Source: an uncultured Selenomonadales bacterium
Lineage (GTDB): Bacteria; Bacillota; Negativicutes; Selenomonadales; Selenomonadaceae
Direction: 5' to 3'
DNA: 64,000 bases
Assembly: GCA_947307055.1 (NCBI GenBank)
Contig: CAMZHX010000005.1
Coordinates: 62,001 to 126,000 of the forward strand
In this document: one piece after another, positions 37,084 to 47,300 of the stretch
Position numbering within the stretch: the stretch's first letter is position 1
Layout: every line of letters starts with the position of its first letter
Program-made: the position numbers and the translations under genes
The notes under the pieces: model-generated
Seen by the model: only the letters and a program-made list of their open reading frames with translations
Told to the model about the DNA's origin: nothing
The model's database searches: none

Positions 37084-37114
37084 TAAAAATTCCTCCGCAT
37101 TAAAAATCAGAGTA

Positions 37115-37142
37115 ATTATAGCACACTCAAAAGATTTTGTAT
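37115..37142 (-). promoter_or_regulatory. Predicted promoter of the 17-gene injection operon
   Basis: On the minus strand TGCTATAAT (box at 37115-37120, extended -10) lies about 32 bases upstream of the first ATG. The -35 is weak (AATACA-like at about 17 bases). A similar TGTGCTATAAT element precedes the YitT-family gene. Confidence 0.6.
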
Positions 37143-37190
37143 TTACCCTGTAGATGTTTTTTCTGACCTTATAGATTGATTTGGGATTTT

Positions 37191-37219
37191 TTGCAGTTTA
37201 GCCGCCGCAATGTTATAAT
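37191..37219 (+). promoter_or_regulatory. Predicted promoter of the RND efflux operon
   Basis: TTGCAG (37191-37196) and TATAAT (37214-37219), 17-base spacer, stand 30 bases before the adaptor gene. The promoter is divergent to the injection operon promoter, and the intergenic region is about 165 bases. Confidence 0.7.
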
Positions 37220-37249
37220 GTCTAAAAATTTTTGGGCGGTGATATTCAT

Positions 37250-38296
37250 TTGAAGAAAGAATTTTTGTCAGCTATCGTCGCGGCAAGTTTATTGCTTAGC
37301 GGTTGCAATGAAGAAGTTGCAGTTCAAAAGCCGCCGCTCGTCAAAGTCAAGCAGATTGAGCTCAGCGACGCCGCGCAGGAAGATAAATTTTCGGGCGTCG
37401 TGCGCGGGCGTTACGAGACGAATTTATCATTCCAAGTCGGCGGGAAAATTATTTCTCGCGAAGTGCAAGCGGGCTCGGTCGTGCGTGCCGGCGAAGTTTT
37501 AATGACGCTCGACCCGAAAGATATTGTCGAACAATCGCGCAGTGCTGACGCTCAAGTTGCTTCGGCTCGCGCTCAACTTCAACTCGCCAAAAGCAATCTC
37601 GACCGCTACACCGAACTTTTCAAATCGGAAGCGATTGCCGCCGCCATTCTCGACCAGTATAAAACTCAATACGACGCCGCCCTTGCAAATTACAACGCCG
37701 CAGTCGCGCAAGCTCAACAAACTCAAAACGCGCTCGAATACACGACGTTGACCGCTAATGCCGACGGAGTTATCTCTGAAATTTCAGCGGAAGTCGGGCA
37801 AGTGGTCGCCGCTGGGCAAACTGTTTTAAAGCTCGTGCAGACCAATGACTTTGATGTCGTCGTCGATATTCCCGAAAATAAAATTTCCGCCGTGCAAATC
37901 GGGCAGCCCGTCACGATAAATTTCTGGGCAATTAGCGATGTTGTCAGCGGAACTGTTCGCGAAATTTCACCTATGGCTGATTCTGCCTCGCGGACGTTCA
38001 CTGTTAAAATTTCTCTGCCACAAGTCCAAAGCGTTCAGCTCGGCATGACCGCCAATGTTTTAATACGCGGCGATTATTCTCAAGCAATTATCCTGCCGCT
38101 TAGCGCGATTTATCAGACCGGTAACGACGCGCAAGTTTGGCTCGTCGACGGCGGAAAAGTTAAGCTCAAAAAAATTGAAGTCGCCGCCTTTGACGATAAC
38201 AACGTTCAAGTGCGCGGGCTAAGTGCGGGTGATATTGTCGTCGTTGCGGGCGTGCAAAAACTTCGCGACGGACAAAGCGTAAGGACGGGTGATTGA
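37250..38296 (+). CDS. RND efflux periplasmic adaptor lipoprotein (HlyD/AcrA family)
   Basis: This membrane-fusion protein links an RND pump to an outer-membrane channel. The N-terminus has a lipoprotein signal with lipobox LLSGC. Then come the lipoyl-like half (VQAGSVVRAGEVLMTLDPKD), an alpha-hairpin (about 95-160), the second lipoyl half (ADGVISEISAEVGQVVAAGQ) and beta-barrel domains. The start TTG at 37250 (LKKEF) follows GGTGAT at about 9 bases; an upstream TTG at 37232 would add six residues without a better site. The stop overlaps the pump gene by 8 bases. The presence of this system implies a diderm cell. Confidence 0.9.
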   Translation: MKKEFLSAIVAASLLLSGCNEEVAVQKPPLVKVKQIELSDAAQEDKFSGVVRGRYETNLSFQVGGKIISREVQAGSVVRAGEVLMTLDPKDIVEQSRSADAQVASARAQLQLAKSNLDRYTELFKSEAIAAAILDQYKTQYDAALANYNAAVAQAQQTQNALEYTTLTANADGVISEISAEVGQVVAAGQTVLKLVQTNDFDVVVDIPENKISAVQIGQPVTINFWAISDVVSGTVREISPMADSASRTFTVKISLPQVQSVQLGMTANVLIRGDYSQAIILPLSAIYQTGNDAQVWLVDGGKVKLKKIEVAAFDDNNVQVRGLSAGDIVVVAGVQKLRDGQSVRTGD

Positions 38297-41200
38297 CTTG
38301 CGAAACTTAACGGAGCTATCACTCAAAAATAAAAATCTCGTCTGGTATTTTATCGTGGTGGCGTTTCTCGGCGGAATTTTTTCCTACTTCAACTTGGGAC
38401 GCATGGAAGATCCCAAATTCGTCGTACGCGAGATGATTATCGCCGCACATTGGCCGGGCGCGACCGCCAACGAGATGCAAGAACAAGTTACTGACAAACT
38501 CGAAAAAAAGTTGCAGGATATTCCGAACCTTGAATCCTTGACCAGCGAGACTCGACCAGGTGAAACGACAATTTATATCGAACTTAACGAGAAACCTTCA
38601 ACCGAACAAATTCGCCCGACGTGGTACGAAGTTCGCAATTTTTGCAACGATATTAAAGATGAATTGCCCGAAGGCGTCATGGGACCTTTCTTTAATGATA
38701 CTTATGATGAAGTTTTCGGCTCAATTTACGCGCTGACCGGCGACGGTTTTTCCTATGAAGAACTTCGCAAAAATGCTGAAGAAATTCGCCGCTTAATGCT
38801 CGGTGTCGACGACGTTAAGAAAATTGAACTTGTCGGCGTGCAGTCTGAAATTGTTTACGTCGAAATTGAACGAACGAAACTTTCTGAACTCGGAATCAGC
38901 CCGCAAATTATTTCTGAAACTCTCGCCTCGCAAAATTCGATGACGCCCGCCGGTATGGTTGAAACCTCTTCCGATAATGTTTATTTGCGCGTGACTGGAA
39001 TTTTTAACGCCATTGACGAAATAAAAACTTTGCCGATAAACGCGAACGGCAAAATTTTCCGACTCGGCGACATTGCTAAAGTTGAAAGGAAATTTGCTGA
39101 CCCGCCCGAACCGAAAATGTTTTTTAACGGCAAGCCCGCAATCGGAATTGCAGTCGCTATGGAAGACGGCGGAAATATTTTACATCTCGGCGACAATCTG
39201 CGCGGAATCACAAAACAAATACAAGCGGAACTGCCGTTGGGCTTAGAACTTCAGCAGGTATCCGACCAACCGGAAGTTGTCAAAGAATCAATCGGAGAAT
39301 TCGTCGAAACTTTAATTTTGGCAATCGTAATCGTTTTGGGCGTGAGCTTTGCAAGCTTAGGAATGCGCACGGGCTTAGTTGTGGCGGGTTGCATACCGCT
39401 TGTACTGGCGGGGACGTTCTGTTTTATGTACGCGCTGGGCATTGACTTGCACAAAGTTTCCTTAGGCTCGCTGATAATCGCGCTGGGGCTTTTGGTTGAC
39501 GACGCGATAATTGCAGTGGAAATGATGAGCGTGCAACTTGAGCGGGGGCTATCGCGATTCGAGGCGGCGTGTCATGCGTTTAACGTGACGGCTAAGCCAA
39601 TGTTGACGGGCACGCTGATAACCTGCGCGGGCTTCATACCGGTTGCATTTGCGAAGGGCATAGCGAGCGAATTTTGCCGCGATATGTTCTGGGTCGTATC
39701 AATCGCGCTAATTTTGTCGTGGGTAGTGTCGGTAATGGTCGCGCCGCTTTTCGGAACGTACATAATCAGAGTTGAGCAGAAATCGGAGGCAGAGCTTTAC
39801 GACAGCCGCTTTTATAGACTTTTCCGGCGTGTACTTGAAATTTTCTTGCGGAACAAAATTCTGGTGCTAAGTGGGACAATCTTTGCGTTTGCGGCGACGT
39901 TGTTTGCGTCGGAATTCGTTCAGCAAGAATTTTTCCCGCCGTCAATCCGCCCCGAAATTTTAATCGAATTGAGATTGCCGGAAGGTTCGTCGATAGCGGC
40001 GACACAAGCCGAAGCAGACAGATTTGCAAAGTTTTTAGATAACGAACGCGCCAACTTAAAAAATTACGCTCATTACGTCGGACAAGATACGCCGCGCTTT
40101 GTGCTGACGATTAGCCCGGGAGCTGATGCCGATAATATGGCAAAATTTGTCGTCACGGCAAAGGACGACAACCGCGACGCGCTGATAAAAAAGATTCGCC
40201 GCGAACTTGAAGAAAATTTCCCGCTCGTCCGCCCGAATATCCAACTGATTCAGACGGGACCGCCCGCTGATTATCCGATTATGATTCGCGTTTCGGGCAC
40301 CGACGTTGAAAAAGTTCACGCGCTGGCAAATGAAGTTGCCGAAATAATTTCTCAAGATTCAAATGCCGTCGACGTTCATCTTGACTGGAACGAAAAATCC
40401 AAAGTCGTGCGCATTGACCTTAACCAAGATAAATTGCGTGCGCTGGGCGTTTCAAGTCAAGTGGTAAAGTCAACGCTTTACACCGAGATAACTGGCGCGA
40501 AGGCGTCGGAATTTTACAGCGGCGACAGGACGATTGACATTGATTTAAGGCTTGCGGAGGCAGATAGGAATAACCTTGCCTCGCTGAAAACTTTGCCGAT
40601 ATATTTAGGGGCGGCGGGCTACGTTCCGCTTGAACAAATTGCTAAAATTTCCTACGATGCGGAATACGGATTGATTAACCGGCGCGACCTCAAACCGACA
40701 ATAACAGTTCAAGCAAACATTTTAAGCGGCACGGCTAACGACGCGGCAATTAAAGCATTCGCGGCGACAGAAGAATTGCGCAAAAATTTACCGCTCGGCT
40801 ATTCAATCGAACCGGGCGGCGATTTGGAGGAAAGTGACAAATCAACCGAACAGCTCGCGGCAATGTTGCCGCTGGTGGTGTTCATAATCATGACGCTGTT
40901 AATGTTCCAACTCAAAGACGCAAAGGCAATGGTCTTGACGCTATTAACCGCGCCGCTCGGACTAATCGGGATAATTTTCGCGATGATAATTTTGTCGAAG
41001 CCGCTGGGCTTTGTGGCGCAGTTGGGAGTAGTCGCGCTGTCGGGCATGATAATTCGCAACTCGGTTATATTAATCGACCAGATACAACAACACGTCGCAA
41101 AGGGCGAAAATCTTCACGACGCGATAATCGATTCAGCAATTTTGCGATTCCGCCCGATAATGTTGACGGCACTTGCGGCGATACTCGGAATGTTGCCTTT

Positions 41201-41318
41201 AATGGTGAGCGAGTTTTGGGGACCAATGGCGGTGGCGATAGCTGGCGGGCTATTAGTGGCGACGGTTTTGACGCTCTTAATTTTACCGGTGATGTACTCT
41301 GTACAAAGGGGCTTTTAA
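38289..41318 (+). CDS. RND efflux pump, inner-membrane transporter (AcrB/MexF-like)
   Basis: The protein has 1,009 residues and starts with GTG at 38289. It has twelve predicted transmembrane helices in two halves with two large periplasmic loops. TM4 carries the proton-relay pair in LLVDDAIIAVEMM. The hallmark start is YFIVVAFLGGIFSYFNLGRM followed by EDPKF. It lacks the residues typical of heavy-metal (CusA) pumps, so a drug or organic-compound pump is likelier, of the type often paired with a single adaptor. No outer-membrane channel gene follows; it must use TolC-like protein from elsewhere. Confidence 0.92.
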   Translation: MIDLRNLTELSLKNKNLVWYFIVVAFLGGIFSYFNLGRMEDPKFVVREMIIAAHWPGATANEMQEQVTDKLEKKLQDIPNLESLTSETRPGETTIYIELNEKPSTEQIRPTWYEVRNFCNDIKDELPEGVMGPFFNDTYDEVFGSIYALTGDGFSYEELRKNAEEIRRLMLGVDDVKKIELVGVQSEIVYVEIERTKLSELGISPQIISETLASQNSMTPAGMVETSSDNVYLRVTGIFNAIDEIKTLPINANGKIFRLGDIAKVERKFADPPEPKMFFNGKPAIGIAVAMEDGGNILHLGDNLRGITKQIQAELPLGLELQQVSDQPEVVKESIGEFVETLILAIVIVLGVSFASLGMRTGLVVAGCIPLVLAGTFCFMYALGIDLHKVSLGSLIIALGLLVDDAIIAVEMMSVQLERGLSRFEAACHAFNVTAKPMLTGTLITCAGFIPVAFAKGIASEFCRDMFWVVSIALILSWVVSVMVAPLFGTYIIRVEQKSEAELYDSRFYRLFRRVLEIFLRNKILVLSGTIFAFAATLFASEFVQQEFFPPSIRPEILIELRLPEGSSIAATQAEADRFAKFLDNERANLKNYAHYVGQDTPRFVLTISPGADADNMAKFVVTAKDDNRDALIKKIRRELEENFPLVRPNIQLIQTGPPADYPIMIRVSGTDVEKVHALANEVAEIISQDSNAVDVHLDWNEKSKVVRIDLNQDKLRALGVSSQVVKSTLYTEITGAKASEFYSGDRTIDIDLRLAEADRNNLASLKTLPIYLGAAGYVPLEQIAKISYDAEYGLINRRDLKPTITVQANILSGTANDAAIKAFAATEELRKNLPLGYSIEPGGDLEESDKSTEQLAAMLPLVVFIIMTLLMFQLKDAKAMVLTLLTAPLGLIGIIFAMIILSKPLGFVAQLGVVALSGMIIRNSVILIDQIQQHVAKGENLHDAIIDSAILRFRPIMLTALAAILGMLPLMVSEFWGPMAVAIAGGLLVATVLTLLILPVMYSVQRGF

Positions 41319-41351
41319 ATGTTAAAATGACGTAAAGGGGGGTGATACTTA

Positions 41352-42590
41352 ATGGCGAAAAATATTGTCGTATTCGGCTTAGGCTATGTAGGTTTATCGC
41401 TGGCGACGCTACTGGCGCAAAATCATCACGTGATAGCGGTTGATGTTTCTAATGAAAAAATTTCTCTGGTCAACGCTCGCACCTCGCCTATCAAAGACGA
41501 GTACATAGAAAAATATTTTGCTGAAAAAAATCTTGATTTGATTGCTACTTCCGATGTCGAATCCGCTCTCTCAAAAGCCGACTTTGTGATTTGTGCTGTG
41601 CCCACTAATTACGACCCGCACAAGAATTTTTTCGACACGTCCATTGTCCAATCGGTTATAAGAACCGTCACGAAAATAAATCCCGAAGCGGTGATGGTGA
41701 TTAAGAGCACCGTTCCCGTCGGGTTTAGCAAAGCTATGCGCGAAAAATTTTCTACTAAAAAAATTTTATTCAGCCCCGAATTTTTGCGCGAATCTAAAGC
41801 ACTTTACGATAACCTCTATCCTTGGCGAATTATCGTGGGCACTGATTTAAATGACGCCGCGCAAGTCGAGCAAGCTCAAATTTTCCTGAATATTTTACGT
41901 AGTGCCGCGTTGAAAGAAAATGTTCCGGCGTTGCTAATGGGCTTAACCGAGGCTGAAGCCGTTAAACTTTTCGCCAACACTTATCTTGCGTTGCGCGTCG
42001 CGTACTTCAACGAGCTAGACACCTACGCCGAAGTAAAAAATCTCAATGCGCAGGATATTATCAAAGGCGTTTGCTACGACCCGCGAATTGGCAATTATTA
42101 TAACAATCCGTCTTTTGGCTACGGCGGCTATTGTCTGCCCAAAGATACCAAGCAACTTTTGGCGAATTACCAAGATGTTCCTGAAAATTTAATTGAAGCG
42201 ATAGTCAATAGCAATCGCACGCGCAAAGATTTTATTGCCGACAGAATTTTGGAATTTTCCGGAGCCTACAAGGGCAATGATAGTTATTCGAGCGAGCGCG
42301 AGGGCAATATTGTTATAGGAGTTTACCGGCTGGCGATGAAAACCGGTAGTGATAATTTCCGGCAATCGTCAATTCAAGGCGTGATGAAAAGAATCAAAGC
42401 AAAGGGCGCGACTGTTATAATTTATGAACCGACGCTGAAAGACGGCGCAACTTTCTTTAATAGCAAAATAGTCAATGACTTGGCTCTATTCAAAAAGCTA
42501 AGCCATTGCATTATAACAAATCGTTATGACAATGCGCTTGACGACGTGAAAGATAAAGTTTACACACGCGACTTATTCCGCAGGGATTAA
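41352..42590 (+). CDS. ugd: UDP-glucose 6-dehydrogenase
   Basis: It oxidises UDP-glucose to UDP-glucuronate with NAD+, for polysaccharide or lipid A-type sugar synthesis. The sequence has a Rossmann start [31 protein letters not shown] and the catalytic cysteine in [15 protein letters not shown]. At 412 residues it belongs to the short bacterial class. The ATG is preceded by GGGGGGTGAT. It lies 33 bases after the RND pump gene and may share its transcript. Its stop overlaps the convergent MATE gene stop within a shared TTAA. Confidence 0.9.
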   Translation: MAKNIVVFGLGYVGLSLATLLAQNHHVIAVDVSNEKISLVNARTSPIKDEYIEKYFAEKNLDLIATSDVESALSKADFVICAVPTNYDPHKNFFDTSIVQSVIRTVTKINPEAVMVIKSTVPVGFSKAMREKFSTKKILFSPEFLRESKALYDNLYPWRIIVGTDLNDAAQVEQAQIFLNILRSAALKENVPALLMGLTEAEAVKLFANTYLALRVAYFNELDTYAEVKNLNAQDIIKGVCYDPRIGNYYNNPSFGYGGYCLPKDTKQLLANYQDVPENLIEAIVNSNRTRKDFIADRILEFSGAYKGNDSYSSEREGNIVIGVYRLAMKTGSDNFRQSSIQGVMKRIKAKGATVIIYEPTLKDGATFFNSKIVNDLALFKKLSHCIITNRYDNALDDVKDKVYTRDLFRRD

Positions 42591-44338
42591 ATTTCAATGA
42601 TAGTATTATTCATGTTGAGAACTCTGGTATAGGTGAAATTTTTAGCTAGTTGCCTGACCATAGTGATACCGCCGAGCAAAAATTGTTCTTCCTCATCGGT
42701 TTGATATTGGGTTGGGTCGAAGGGAATACCGTCGTCGCGAATGCGCAAAATCCACTGCTCGCCGTCGTGCGAAAGATTTATATCGATGAATTTTTTCTTA
42801 GCGTTTTCGTAGCCGTAGCGCGAAATGTTGACGGCAATTTCTTCCACCGCAAGTCCCAAAACGTATGCCGTATGCTCATTGACGTTGCGAGCGCGGCAGT
42901 AGTTGATAATTTTTTCTGACAGACCGACGGCATTTTTTTCGCCCGCCTCAATCGTCGTGTCAAATGAATCGTCGTGTTCAGGCTTAGGAATCATAAGTAA
43001 GCCTTCTTGCGGTAGTTTGCCGCGTTCCTGTAAAAATTTGCGCGTGGCCTCAACGATGATTATCGCTAAAAGCTCGCTAATCGGAACCGCCGCGCATACG
43101 CCGTAAATTCCGTAGTAGTGCATGAGCAAAAATGTTATCGGAATCAGTAGCACGAAGAATTCTAAAATGGTATCGAGCGTCGCCAAGAACGTTTCCAAAA
43201 TCGTCTGGTAGTAATGTTGCAGGAAGCTGTTAAAGACGTAGAGCACGAAACTTAAGCTGTAAATTTGCAGGCAGACGGCCGCTGTCGGGAGCAATTCTTC
43301 ATTTTCCAGACCGAATAGTTTTGCAATTTCTTCCGGGAAAATCAAAAATATGACAGTCAGAATTGAAATCAAAATGCCGCTAAGCTCCAAGACTTTTTTC
43401 ATTAGTCGACGAATCCCGAAGTAATCTTTTTCGCCGAACAAGACGCCGCAAATATTTGGAATGACGCTGATAATGCCGCCCGCAAGTAGTTCGGCCATAA
43501 TCAGAGTATTTGAGCAGACCGCATAAATTTCCATAGCTTCGACGCCCAAAATTTTCAGGACGGCAGTATTGAGTACGAAAATTTGCAACGCCTGCATGAG
43601 TTCGAGCGAGACGCGGGGCGTACCGACTTTGAGGGCGTTGAAAATATCTTTGAGCCACGCCACGCCGCTGAACCGGAACTTCAACATTCTATCATTGGAG
43701 CGCGCGTAGAAAATCAAAGTAACCAGCCCGCAAGCATAGCCGATAATCGTAGCGGCGGCGGCACCTTCCATACCCATGCCCGCGAATTTTACTAGGACAA
43801 TATCAAAAACAATGTTGACGGCTTCGGCGATTGAGAACATCCACGCGCCTAAGTCGGGGTGATTATCTACGCTTAAGAATTCGCACGTCAGGAAAGTCAG
43901 CGTCATTATCGGCAAGCCCAAAAGATTTATGAACAGGTACTCCTCAACGAAAGCCATAAGTTTTGGGTCGTCGACCACCATACTTGCCAGTGGCGCGTTT
44001 ATCCAAAAGGCAGTCAATGCGCCTATGCACGAAAAAATTATTCCGGCGATAACGCAGGCAGAAAACATGTCGGAGGCGTCTTTAATCTTACGTTCGCCTA
44101 GCCAAATCGCGGCAAGCGTCGCGCCGCCCAAACCTAAAATCAATCCGGGCAGGTGTAACACTTGAATTATAGGACTAGCGAGCGTGACGGCGGACAATGC
44201 GTCTACTCCGATTAAATTGCCGACAATAACCGCGTCGACGACCGAGCCCATATGCATTGCCATTTCCGACAAGAAACTTGGAATTAGGTAACGATAAAAT
44301 TTTTTACTTACGAGGTAATCGTTGCGTGTCGTTTCCAT
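42587..44338 (-). CDS. MATE-family transporter with C-terminal histidine-kinase-like ATPase domain
   Basis: The protein has 583 residues. About 12 transmembrane helices (residues about 15-440) of the MATE/MOP exporter superfamily begin [18 protein letters not shown]. The C-terminal 130 residues form an RsbW/GHKL ATPase domain: N-box [12 protein letters not shown] and G1-box DDGIPFDP. Such a fusion suggests ATP- or signal-gated transport, or an anti-sigma-like switch. ATG 44338 is one base after the NRPS stop, with GAGAGGAAG upstream inside the NRPS gene; an upstream start at 44389 would overlap the NRPS by 50 bases. Coupled expression makes it a candidate exporter of the NRPS product. Confidence 0.85.
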   Translation of the reverse strand: METTRNDYLVSKKFYRYLIPSFLSEMAMHMGSVVDAVIVGNLIGVDALSAVTLASPIIQVLHLPGLILGLGGATLAAIWLGERKIKDASDMFSACVIAGIIFSCIGALTAFWINAPLASMVVDDPKLMAFVEEYLFINLLGLPIMTLTFLTCEFLSVDNHPDLGAWMFSIAEAVNIVFDIVLVKFAGMGMEGAAAATIIGYACGLVTLIFYARSNDRMLKFRFSGVAWLKDIFNALKVGTPRVSLELMQALQIFVLNTAVLKILGVEAMEIYAVCSNTLIMAELLAGGIISVIPNICGVLFGEKDYFGIRRLMKKVLELSGILISILTVIFLIFPEEIAKLFGLENEELLPTAAVCLQIYSLSFVLYVFNSFLQHYYQTILETFLATLDTILEFFVLLIPITFLLMHYYGIYGVCAAVPISELLAIIIVEATRKFLQERGKLPQEGLLMIPKPEHDDSFDTTIEAGEKNAVGLSEKIINYCRARNVNEHTAYVLGLAVEEIAVNISRYGYENAKKKFIDINLSHDGEQWILRIRDDGIPFDPTQYQTDEEEQFLLGGITMVRQLAKNFTYTRVLNMNNTIIEI

Positions 44339-44339
44339 T

Positions 44340-47300
44340 TTAGAAATTTGCTTCCTCTCCGAAGAATCCCAACGTGTCAAGAGCTTCAATTGCGTTTTTG
44401 ATATAATTTTCGTCGGTGATAGACCAGCGGCACCTCAAGCGGTACAGAGCCTTGATTGTGAAAGCGTCGTCGTGGTCAATTTCCTTGCGGAAATTTTCAT
44501 CGGTTTCGTTATAGGCAATGAGGCTTGAGACGAGCAGATTTTTCTTTTCGTCGTGCATAGCAAATTTTAGGGCAACGTCGAAATCATCATCGCTGACGAC
44601 ATCAATTTTAATGCCGTAATCGTTCATAACGTGAATAACGTCGCCCATTTGCACGCGGTGGCTATTGACGGCGTGGAAGACGGTAAAATCGGCGTTGGTA
44701 TCGGCGAGGGTAATAATCATATGAGCGGTCTCGTCAATCGGCGAAAATTCGGTTGGCTCGTCCAAAAGCGATTCGGGAAATTTGCCGATAGTGGAATAAC
44801 TTCTTATGTCGCGCATGAAGGCGTTGTTTGAGAAATTTATTTGAAATTCGCCGTCGGAAATGCGGCTCATCAGGTTGCTGACGCGAATAATTTTGCCGTC
44901 GAGTTTACCCTGCCCGATTGCGGTTAAAACTAATTCTTCTGCTTGGAATTTTGAGTAGACGTATTTATTCGACGTGACCTCTTGCCCAATGTAAAAGTCT
45001 TTCTCGGTGAGTTTTCGACCAACGAGAATATTTTGCCCGACGTTATCGCCGGCTACGCTGACTGTAGAAATTTGGATTAGGCGCGTATGTTTTTTGGAGC
45101 AAAGATTAATCAAGTTGCATACGCCGTCAACGTTTATGCGCGTCAAAATGTCGGACGCCGCGAAATGTTTAACGCAAGCCGCGCAATTTATCAGCGTTTT
45201 GAATGGGCAATCAATCAGGGCGTTGACTGAATCGGCGTTAGTAATATCGCCGTCGATGACCGTGACGCGTTCGTTGAAAGCTTTTTCCATAGACGAGCTG
45301 AAGTAGTAGATAAACAGCGTGCGCAGACGTTCTTTAGCTGAAGCTTGTTTATTACTGCGGATAAAGCAGAAGATTTTCGCCGAAGTATTTTTGAGCAATT
45401 CGTAGAGGACGTGAATCCCCAAAAAGCCTGTCGCGCCGGTGAGCAGGACATCGCCTAAGCCCTCGTGATGAATTTCGTTGACGAACTCCATGCGATTTTT
45501 AGAAAGAGCCCTATTGATTTGGAAAAGCTCGTTGAGGAAGGAGCTACCATCGATAGGCGCGGTAATTTGAGGCGTAGGAATTTTTTTCTCGACCCGCGTA
45601 GGTGTCGGAGCCTGTTGTTTTAGTATGTAGGCTTCCAACTTTTCGGCGGTGGGGTATTTGAAAATGTCGGCGTAGACAATCGGCAAATTTTTAAGGAAGG
45701 CGGCCATAGCGACTTTCGACGCCGCAAGCGAAGTCCCGCCGATTTCAAAGAAGTTTTCATCTGCGCCGATATTTTTTCTGCCGAGAGCCTTTGCGAACAT
45801 TGCGCACAAAGTTTTTTGCAAATCGGTCGCGGCGATTTTTTTGCTATCCTCTTCGACTTGCAAAGTTGGTTCGGGCAAGGCGCGCTTATCGACTTTGCCA
45901 TTTGCAGTCAGCGGAAGTTTTTCAAGTTGCATGAGGACGCCCGGCACCATGTAAGCCGTAAGCGACGCGGCAAGATGTTTTTTCAGCTCGTCGAGGTCGA
46001 TTTTCTTTTCGGCGGTGAAGTAGCCCGCAAGATAATCGCCCGCATCATCTTTCTTCATGACCACGATACTTGCCTTGACGCCGTCGAAATTATTCATGAC
46101 GGTTTCAATCTCGCCGAGTTCAACTCTCAAGCCGCGCAATTTGACTTGATTATCTGTCCGCCCGTGAAAAGCAATTTCGCCATTCGGAAGAATTCTTGCA
46201 AGGTCGCCGCTCTTGTATGCGGGCTTATCCCAAAGTTTGATAAAAACTTTCTTAGTGAGGTCGTCGCGATTGACATAGCCGCGCCCAATCCCGTCGCCGA
46301 TTATCGTCATTTCGCCGAGTGCGCCGATAGGTAGCGGACGATTTTTTTCGTCGGTCATCACGACTTGCACATTTGAATTCGGAATGCCGATAGTAATATT
46401 TTCCGCCGATTCGATTGCCTTCATGGTGCAACTAATTGTCGCTTCGGTGGGGCCGTAGCCGTTCATGATGTAAATATCGGGATTGACCGCGCGAAGTTTC
46501 GTAAACAATGCGGCAGGGAATGCCTCTGCTCCAAAGTCCACAGATTTAATTTGCCGCACGACTGATTCAAATTCCGGCAAGTCGATTAAGTTCGCCAAGT
46601 GTGACGGCGTGCAAGTCATCACGTCGACGGAATTTTTTTCGCACAAAGCTTTAAGCATTAGCGGATTATGTATTTCGTTTTCGTTCGCCATGCAAATTGT
46701 CAGCCCGTGAGCCAGCGGAATAAATTCTTCCATAATCGACACGTCAAAAGTAATCGCCGCAAGTGCCAAAGAAACTTTGCCGCGCTCGGTGTAGCCTAAA
46801 ATTTCGTGATTCTTGGGGTTGGCGTCGACGAAGTTTACCAAATTTTTTTGAGTGAGCATAACGCCCTTAGGTTTGCCCGTCGAACCGCTCGTGTATATGC
46901 AATAGGCCAAAGCGTCGTAAGGAACTGAAACGTTCAGATTATCGCCAGAAATTTTATCTGACTGCGTGTCCTCGACTAGGCAAACGAAAACATTCAGCGC
47001 GTCGAAAAAGTTTTTACGCCGCTCGTAAATGTCGCGGGTCGTGACGATATGCCGAACGTTTGAATCTTTGACGATAAAGCCAACGCGGTCATCGGGGTAA
47101 TCGGGCGTCATGGGTAAGAACGCTCCGCCAGCCTTCAAAATTCCTTGCCGCGCTATGTAAACTTCCAGTCCGCGATTCAACATAACGCCGACAATTTTTT
47201 CTACGCCGACGCCATTATCCTGCAAGACGTGCCCAAGCTTATTAGCCGCCGCGTTCAGTTCAGCATAGGTCAACGATTTTCCATTAGCAATCGCCGCGAT

